Source: Chthoniobacteraceae bacterium (lineage in GTDB: Bacteria; Verrucomicrobiota; Verrucomicrobiia; Chthoniobacterales; Chthoniobacteraceae). Taken from it: a stretch of DNA of 39,579 bases. Within the stretch, counting starts at the first letter, position 1. Every line of letters begins with the position of its first letter. The DNA lies in assembly GCA_947476255.1 (NCBI GenBank), contig CANJPY010000045.1, positions 1-39,579 of the forward strand. Direction: 5' to 3'. Shown here in pieces: positions 34,406 to 39,579 of the stretch. The notes below the pieces were generated by a model that had not been told where the DNA came from, searched no databases, and saw nothing but the letters and a program-made list of their open reading frames with translations. A program made the position numbers and the translations under genes.

Positions 34406-36163
34406 CTAGCCCCCGGAGCCGCCCGGTTGTAACAACTTCAAAACAACCTGCATGGCATCGTGAGCGGACTGCAGCATCTTTGCTCCCGACTCAACGAGCA
34501 CTTTGCTACGGGTCAGCGACACTGTTTCAGAGGCAACATCCACATCTGCGATCTTCGAGCGGGCCGATTCAAGATTTACCGATGCCACTCGAGTAGAATC
34601 AGCTGCGATTTGAATCTGCATGGACTCGGCTCCACAATGCGCGCGATAGTGAGCCACCCACTCGAGGGTGCGGAGAATCCCAGACAAAGGAATCTTTGTG
34701 AAATCATTATCTTTTTCCAAAAGGTAGCCTTTGATGCCTTTTGAGGATGGATCTTCAACAGAATCCGCCCATTTTCCATAAGGGCCGGAGATATAGCCTA
34801 CATTCTCGTTCACAACGGAACTCGTAACATCGTCTGGTTCACGGTGAGGAGAATGCTGGCTGATAAAATTATTAGGCAACGCAGTTACGCCACTCATGTT
34901 GCCGGAAAAATTCTGTGTGTTAGGATTCTGATCTGGGACCCAAAACCAATTTTCTCCTGCCGTTTGCTTTGTTTCGATCACACCGGCGGGAATCGATTGG
35001 AATCCCCCCAGCCAGAGCATGTGATTTGCCTTGATACCCTGCGCACTCAACTGTGCAAAGCAGGCATCGTATTCAGCAGTGCTTTTCAGTGTTGCCAAAT
35101 GCGGCATCGACGCACCTGCGGGCAACTGACTTAAGTCGAATTTGTACGCTGCGTCTTGGGCCTGGAGCCACGTCAGCGGAGAGGACACATCCACTGCCTT
35201 GTACTGTACACTCGGAGGAAAAATTGAATTGTCAGTGTACTGAAGCACAAATCCGCCGATCACTTCATTAACGGACTCATCCCCCAAGTGACCGTTCGCT
35301 GCACATTTTGAGCGAGGTTGGTTCCACGCCAAATAATCCGCTAAACCACTCCCCCCGCTGTTACCCCCATTATCCGGTTGGCCTGCTTCCCACTTTTGAA
35401 AGCCGTAGGCCTCTTTCGTATTCCATTGCCACCCCCCTGAGGGCTCAGGTCCTAGTGCAGATTGATGGAGCCCGATCCAAAGGGGGTCTTTTGTTAAGTC
35501 AGCCGATCCAAGCTGCCAAACAATCTCCTTCCACTCTTCCTCAGACGTAATTGTCGCCAAGTGTCCCCCAAGTTTAGTCGCGTCAGACTCCGCATCATCG
35601 TAGTATTTAGCTCCGCTGATAATCTTGTAAATATGTTCCCCAAAAACATCTAGCAGCGAAGGCTCCTTGAGCGGCGGCAGCACAAGCTCGATTGTCTGCC
35701 CCCCCTCCTGTCTCGACTGGCAGGACAGAAACTCTTCCTTGTCCGTGCTTGAAAACAAAGGGATGCCGTTGAACGTGCGCTGCCCAGTTGCCCTGATGTG
35801 CGCAGCCAACTCCCAATATTCTTTTGCATAGTTCGCCACGTCGCTCGAAGCCTTGGTCGGATCAAGAGAAAGCGTCTTGAGCTCACCCATGCGGGTGACC
35901 AAATCTCCAACCGTCTTCAGCGCGTCCTCCTGCACCCGGACAAAAGACTCTGCATTCATCAAATTCTTCTCCACTGCCCCCAGTCGCTTGATGATCGCTG
36001 CAAGGTTCATCTCCACAGCGGCACCACCTGCATCATCGGCGGCGTCCACAATCCTGCTGCCGCTAGAAAGCCGGCTCAGAGACTTTTCAACCGAGCCCGT
36101 GGCCGCAGAAAGATTACGGGGCGCTTCACTCGACATAGCGCTGCCTGGACGGATGATAACCAT
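34406..36163 (-). CDS. Flagellin with two C-type-lectin domains inserted in the variable region
   Basis: A 585-aa chimeric flagellin. Residues 1-140 are the N-terminal D0/D1 (SLSRLSSGSRIVDAADDAGG, then FVRVQEDALKTVGDLVTRMG and FNGIPLFS); residues about 491-578 are the C-terminal half (LESARSKIADVDVASETVSL, KVLVESGAKMLQSAHDAMQV, ending VLKLL). Between lie two C-type-lectin folds. The first, about 178-310, has HLATITSEEEW, LWIGLHQ, WEAGQPDN (a QPD motif, 262-264, typical of galactose/GalNAc-type sites) and a closing GGFVLQY. The second, about 319-485, has HLATLKSTAEY, LWLGGFQ, a WFWVPDQN segment and KGYLLEK but no EPN/QPD, so its calcium site is probably lost. No Sec signal. The 7-aa tail QPGGSGG after the usual LL is atypical. 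A filament decorated with sugar-binding domains is implied. Divergent from the hydrolase gene and convergent to the short flagellin. Confidence 0.92.
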   Translation of the reverse strand: MVIIRPGSAMSSEAPRNLSAATGSVEKSLSRLSSGSRIVDAADDAGGAAVEMNLAAIIKRLGAVEKNLMNAESFVRVQEDALKTVGDLVTRMGELKTLSLDPTKASSDVANYAKEYWELAAHIRATGQRTFNGIPLFSSTDKEEFLSCQSRQEGGQTIELVLPPLKEPSLLDVFGEHIYKIISGAKYYDDAESDATKLGGHLATITSEEEWKEIVWQLGSADLTKDPLWIGLHQSALGPEPSGGWQWNTKEAYGFQKWEAGQPDNGGNSGGSGLADYLAWNQPRSKCAANGHLGDESVNEVIGGFVLQYTDNSIFPPSVQYKAVDVSSPLTWLQAQDAAYKFDLSQLPAGASMPHLATLKSTAEYDACFAQLSAQGIKANHMLWLGGFQSIPAGVIETKQTAGENWFWVPDQNPNTQNFSGNMSGVTALPNNFISQHSPHREPDDVTSSVVNENVGYISGPYGKWADSVEDPSSKGIKGYLLEKDNDFTKIPLSGILRTLEWVAHYRAHCGAESMQIQIAADSTRVASVNLESARSKIADVDVASETVSLTRSKVLVESGAKMLQSAHDAMQVVLKLLQPGGSGG

Positions 36164-36187
36164 AATAAATCGATGCTCAGTTATTCA

Positions 36188-36215
36188 CTTATTGCACAAA
36201 TCGCACTTGCGTCAA
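36188..36215 (-). promoter_or_regulatory. Candidate promoter of the lectin-flagellin gene
   Basis: On the minus strand TTGACG (36215-36210) and AATAAG (36193-36188) are 16 bp apart, giving a leader of about 18 nt. A FliA (sigma-28) promoter would read TAAA-N15-GCCGATAA; GTGCAATAA at the same place resembles its second half only, so sigma factor use is undecided. Confidence 0.4.
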
Positions 36216-36249
36216 GGGCGCATACACTTCACTCCATTAGGCCGCCTGC

Positions 36250-36403
36250 GCCGTTCCGCTTCCGAGTACCCACTCACCTCACCGCCAGCCCTCCAGAATG
36301 GACGCGCTGCCCACCACCATTCCTTTGCCACCCCAGCCCCTTCTCCTCCCACGGATCGCCTCGCTCTGTCCGACCTGCGGATCCACTCAAAAAGCGGAAC
36401 GGC
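36250..36403. repeat. 154-bp segment bounded by a 12-bp inverted repeat
   Basis: GCCGTTCCGCTT (36250-36261) and its exact reverse complement (36392-36403) bound 130 bp, with partial symmetry (GAGT) just inside. It could be a small non-autonomous element or a large extruded hairpin; no target duplication is visible. Confidence 0.4.
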
Positions 36404-36515
36404 ACTTTTCTGACTAACCGCCATACGGCGTCCTGCGAAGTCAATTTCGGGGCTGCAGTTTTTTCCACAGAGTGAGCGGACGTGGACCGCAATTCACACC
36501 AAACTTTAAAGAAAA

Positions 36516-36540
36516 CAGATCCTTTTTCTCACAGGATCTG
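36516..36540 (+). promoter_or_regulatory. Hairpin in the 5' leader of the secreted hydrolase gene
   Basis: CAGATCCT (36516-36523) and AGGATCTG (36533-36540) form a perfect 8-bp inverted repeat with a 9-nt loop, 76 bp before the ATG. It could be an operator or a leader stem-loop. Confidence 0.4.
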
Positions 36541-36615
36541 GGAATAGAGTAGGGAGGCGCACAGCCACAGAATCCAGCAGAGCCTCCGCCGGAATTCTCG
36601 CCGACCCACCGAACC

Positions 36616-38610
36616 ATGAACCCCATTCTTTCGCTCAGCCTGTGCACGTTCGTCGCCTTAAGCAGTTCTGCACAAGAATCTTTCCCACCGCTTAAGGAGA
36701 ACCAGATTCCTCAAAACGTGGCTGAACTCTGGGGCTCCTATGACCCGCGCGCTGAAGCCGTGGATGCCGAGACGACCAAAGAATGGGAGCAGGATGGAAT
36801 CGTGTGCCGCGTGATTCGCTACAAGGTAGGGACCTTTAAAGGTGCACCCGCAAAGGTTGCCGCAATTTACGCATTTCCAAAAGGAGCCACCAAGCTGCCG
36901 GCGCTGCTCCAGCTTCATGGAGGAGGACAGTCGGCAAATTTTGACTCCGCAGTGACGTCTGCAAAGCTCGGTTATGCGGGCCTTTCGCTCAATTGGGGCG
37001 GCAACAAAATCACCCTGGGAAACGAAGGTGTTTACCAGGGCCCGAATACGGACTGGGGCAACCTGGACGCAACCCACCCTCCTCAAAGAAACAAGGTGAA
37101 CCATTTTGCGGGAGGGATTTCACCCGACGCCTTCACGCTGGATCCCGTTGTGTCTCCAAGAAATGACAACTGGTTTCTGGTCGTCGTTGCGGCGCGGCGC
37201 GCACTGACGTTTTTAGAACAGCAACCTGAAGTCGATCCGGAGAAGCTCGGTGTTTATGGCCATTCCATGGGCGGCCGCCTCACCACGCAACTCACCGGCA
37301 TCGACAAACGCGTAAAGGCTGCAGTCCCTTCCTGTGGCGGGTCTGGAGACGTTTTGGAAACACAAACCGACCTTCCCGGGGGGCGCAAAGCCAACCGCTC
37401 TGCCCTCGAGATGGCCTGCGTTTCCGAAAACAAATACATCGAGAGACTCACCGTTCCCACTCTCTGGTTGTCTCCAACCAATGATTTCCACGCCCATATC
37501 GACAACATGGCGTTCACGTGGCGCCACGTTCCTGACGCCCTTCTGGGATTGAGCATTTCGCCGCATTTCAACCACAGGCACACCAACGAAAACGTGCTCA
37601 CCCAGCACCTTTGGTTCGAGCAAATTTTGAAAGGTGCGTTGACGTTGCCAAAGACCCCCAGGCTGGTGCTCAAGCTCCACACAAACACCGGCATTCCCGA
37701 AATTAAAGTCACTCCGGACCCGGCCCTTCCCATCAAAGGCGTCGACGTTTACTACTCCACGGACCCGCACGGCTTGACCCGCTTCTGGCGCGACGCCGTT
37801 GCGAAAAAGGACGGCGACGACTGGAAGGCAGAGGCGCCCCTCATGACTTTAAACGAGCCGCTGTTTGCCTTCGCCAACGTGCTTTACGAAACCCCGGAGC
37901 AATACCGGAAAATCCCGCACACACCCGGCTCGGGCGATTCGGAGGTGTTCGTTTTGAGCACCCGCGAAAGCTATGCCACGGCGGAGCAGTTAAGGAGCAT
38001 TCACCTCAAAACCACGGACAGGATCGAGCGCGTGATTGATGACGGCACACGCGGATGGCACGACTGGTTTACTTTAAACTGGGGCAATCCTTCCCTTTGG
38101 ACGGTGGTCACCCGCAAAATCAAAGACCAAAAGTGGCGCGGCCCCAACGGTGCGAAACTTGTCTTCGAGGTGAACCCTAAAGCCGACGCCAGTCTCGTCA
38201 TCAAAGTCTCCTGCAACGATTGGGGGGCGTTTCCAGGCAAGCCCAAGGCCGACTATTACGCGCTCAAACAACTTCACGGCACCCCTGATTTTCAAACGGT
38301 TTCCGTCGGACTCGAAGAATTGACTCCGGCCGATTCAAAAGTCACAGAGCCTTTATGCGACTGGCAGACGCTCACAGAACTGAGTCTGAGTCCGAGTATA
38401 ACCGTCGTCAAAGACGGGCAAAAGGTAGCTCTTGAATCCAGTCCATGGAAGGACCCGAAGAGCTTGCGCATTCGCAATTTGCGTTGGGAGGGCGGGCAGT
38501 ATCCGGCCACACAGCTTACCAGCGGCGTGCTGAGCGAGGAGGAGCACCGCAAGAGTTTTAATGACGCCATCAAGAAGTCTCTGGACCAGGAAAAGCTCGA
38601 TAAAAAATAA
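36616..38610 (+). CDS. Secreted alpha/beta-hydrolase (acetyl xylan esterase/dienelactone-hydrolase-like)
   Basis: A 664-aa secreted hydrolase with a signal peptide (MNPILSLSLCTFVALSSSAQ). The alpha/beta-hydrolase core (about residues 60-340) shows the oxyanion region LQLHGGGQSANF, the nucleophile elbow GHSMGG with Ser217, and likely acid and base Asp290 (LSPTNDFHAH) and His317 (SPHFNHRH). Sequence and length suit the PhoPQ-regulated/acetyl-xylan-esterase-type families that act on polysaccharide esters or peptides; the exact substrate is unknown. The C-terminal 300 aa form a second beta-rich domain with no clear match. It may work with the sulfatase on the same glycans. It has its own leader hairpin and a strong stem-loop after the stop. 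Confidence 0.85.
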   Translation: MNPILSLSLCTFVALSSSAQESFPPLKENQIPQNVAELWGSYDPRAEAVDAETTKEWEQDGIVCRVIRYKVGTFKGAPAKVAAIYAFPKGATKLPALLQLHGGGQSANFDSAVTSAKLGYAGLSLNWGGNKITLGNEGVYQGPNTDWGNLDATHPPQRNKVNHFAGGISPDAFTLDPVVSPRNDNWFLVVVAARRALTFLEQQPEVDPEKLGVYGHSMGGRLTTQLTGIDKRVKAAVPSCGGSGDVLETQTDLPGGRKANRSALEMACVSENKYIERLTVPTLWLSPTNDFHAHIDNMAFTWRHVPDALLGLSISPHFNHRHTNENVLTQHLWFEQILKGALTLPKTPRLVLKLHTNTGIPEIKVTPDPALPIKGVDVYYSTDPHGLTRFWRDAVAKKDGDDWKAEAPLMTLNEPLFAFANVLYETPEQYRKIPHTPGSGDSEVFVLSTRESYATAEQLRSIHLKTTDRIERVIDDGTRGWHDWFTLNWGNPSLWTVVTRKIKDQKWRGPNGAKLVFEVNPKADASLVIKVSCNDWGAFPGKPKADYYALKQLHGTPDFQTVSVGLEELTPADSKVTEPLCDWQTLTELSLSPSITVVKDGQKVALESSPWKDPKSLRIRNLRWEGGQYPATQLTSGVLSEEEHRKSFNDAIKKSLDQEKLDKK

Positions 38611-38675
38611 CCGCTCCCTTCTCTCGCAAAGACACGGGACCGAGAGAAAAACCGGGCCTCGTTTTGCGAAAGGAC

Positions 38676-38713
38676 CTGCAAGAGCCGGCTTTATAAGCCG
38701 GCCTCTTTCGCAG
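38676..38713. terminator. Two-way terminator between the hydrolase and the RTX gene
   Basis: A long stem: CTGC with GCAG at the base, then AAGAG/CTCTT and CCGGCTT/AAGCCGG with a TAT loop (38692-38694) and one bulged C at 38702. It sits between convergent genes and resembles a bidirectional terminator, though no long T tract follows. Confidence 0.65.
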
Positions 38714-38775
38714 CAAATTCCTTCGCAACAAAACGCCGCCTGTTGTTCTTCGGGCTTTACAGCCGTTTCTTCACT

Positions 38776-39579
38776 TTATACGAACGCCGCCGTCTTGATG
38801 GTGTTTTCAGCCGTAAGCACCTTGCCGTCGGCGGAATTGATAATCGCGATGAGTTCGTCCGTATTGCCCTGCTCTGCAAACAGACCAATCCCCGAAACAC
38901 CAGATACCCCACTGGGTGCCAGATAATAACCGCTGGCGGCACCATCAAGTTGGAGCTTGTCCATCACAACGCTGAAGTCAGTGATGAGCACATAATCCAA
39001 AGTTCCGGTGGTTGCTTTGTTACCATCGTCGTAGAGGGCACCATTTGTTTGAGCAATATCAAACAGGTCGCCCCCAGCGCCTCCCGTGAGCGTATCGATT
39101 TCGCCAACGCCACCTCTGGCGGCGTCAACACAACCTGTCAGCGTATCATTACCTGCATCGCCAAACAGCTTGTCGTTACCCACGCCGGCGGACTCAACAT
39201 CGTTGCCAGCACCACCGAGCAGGCTGTCATTGCCGGCACCGCCAGACAGATTGTCGATGCCGTCGCCGCCGAACAGAGTGTCGTTGCCGGCGTCGCCTAG
39301 AAGCGAGTCATTGTCCGCACCGCCAGACAAATAGTCCGTTCCGTCACCACCAAACAGGCTGTCGTTCCCTGCATCACCAGAGAGCGTGTCGCTGTCCGCG
39401 CCACCAAACAGTTTGTCCATTCCTTCGCCACCAGACAGGTTGTCGTTACCCGCATCACCCAAAAGCGAATCATCCCCCGCTCCAGCGGACTCTACATCGT
39501 TGCCAGCGCCTCCGGACAGCGTGTCATTACCCGCGTCGCCCGACAAATTATCCGTCCCGTCACCACCAAACAGACTGTC
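38776..39579 (-). CDS. RTX-type calcium-binding repeat protein, N-terminus outside the window
   Basis: The frame runs off the right edge: residues before the TTG codon at 39546 (DSLFGGDGTDN) continue the repeat pattern, so the gene begins outside. About 150 visible residues are nonapeptide repeats of the GGxGxDxLx type (SGGAGNDSLLGG, FGDAGNDTLTG), the calcium-binding beta-roll of RTX proteins usually exported by type I secretion. The C-terminal 110 aa hold a Gly/Asp-poor cap (DYVLITDFSVVMDKLQLDG, YYLAPSGV) typical of large bacterial RTX proteins, and probably the secretion signal. Function is not visible from this part. Repeats are near-identical in DNA. Confidence 0.88.
   Translation of the reverse strand, partial: DSLFGGDGTDNLSGDAGNDTLSGGAGNDVESAGAGDDSLLGDAGNDNLSGGEGMDKLFGGADSDTLSGDAGNDSLFGGDGTDYLSGGADNDSLLGDAGNDTLFGGDGIDNLSGGAGNDSLLGGAGNDVESAGVGNDKLFGDAGNDTLTGCVDAARGGVGEIDTLTGGAGGDLFDIAQTNGALYDDGNKATTGTLDYVLITDFSVVMDKLQLDGAASGYYLAPSGVSGVSGIGLFAEQGNTDELIAIINSADGKVLTAENTIKTAAFV
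39130..39579 (-). repeat. RTX nonapeptide repeats with a 297-bp higher-order period
   Basis: The 27-bp units are arranged in larger blocks: the segment coding GNDVESAG occurs twice, 297 bp apart (11 x 27; around 39190 and 39487). This indicates block duplication in addition to unit amplification. The array continues past the window end. Confidence 0.8.

Larger units (their letters stand above)
36164..36615. other. 452-bp divergent intergenic region
   Basis: It lies between the lectin flagellin (minus) and the hydrolase (plus). It contains the candidate flagellin promoter (36188-36215), a 12-bp inverted repeat 130 bp apart (36250-36403), and an 8-bp hairpin (36516-36540) in the hydrolase leader. 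No convincing gene is seen; the open frames here are short and poorly protein-like. Confidence 0.6.

Overview
This 39.6 kb window looks like chromosomal DNA of a Verrucomicrobiota bacterium, probably in or near the Opitutales. That placement is inference. It rests on GC-rich DNA, a Gram-negative envelope repertoire (PATR-repeat autotransporter, Sec signal peptides, RTX protein), and families frequent in that phylum: a FecR-domain giant, a secreted sulfatase, giant Ig/SUMF1 proteins, and a short zinc ribbon of the verrucomicrobial/planctomycete type. I see no rRNA, tRNA, CRISPR or phage genes.

Left part (1-7.8 kb): an IS1634-type transposase cut by the window edge, with a clear terminator; an aldo/keto reductase on the minus strand; the overlapping pair sufE-tatD; and a 1102-aa secreted FecR-domain protein. 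Next (7.8-14.6 kb) is a tight minus-strand operon of three genes: transglutaminase + DUF2126, circularly permuted ATP-grasp fused to alpha-E, and a second transglutaminase. This is a known but poorly understood predicted peptide-ligase/peptidase system. From 14.8 to 18.7 kb lies a 1276-aa autotransporter, followed by a divergent 1033-aa membrane protein (19.3-22.4 kb) with a zinc ribbon and an exact 180-bp tandem repeat encoding a coiled coil. A secreted sulfatase (22.5-24.4 kb) closes this part.

Right part (25-36 kb) is the most unusual. A same-strand run encodes an NHL-propeller protein, a 2184-aa protein of about 13 Ig-like domains with an embedded SUMF1-fold domain, and, 8 bp later, a short 290-aa flagellin. 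Convergent to it is a 585-aa flagellin whose variable middle is replaced by two C-type-lectin domains, the first carrying a QPD sugar-binding motif. A lectin-bearing flagellin next to a plain flagellin and two large secreted proteins suggests a glycan-binding filament or surface-attachment module. I know of no described example with this architecture. The window ends with a secreted alpha/beta hydrolase (36.6-38.6 kb) and the C-terminal part of an RTX calcium-binding repeat protein that runs off the right edge.

Genes are well delimited. The many long opposite-strand open frames in the GC-rich operons are shadows. Promoter calls are by eye and weak; several hairpins are good terminator candidates.
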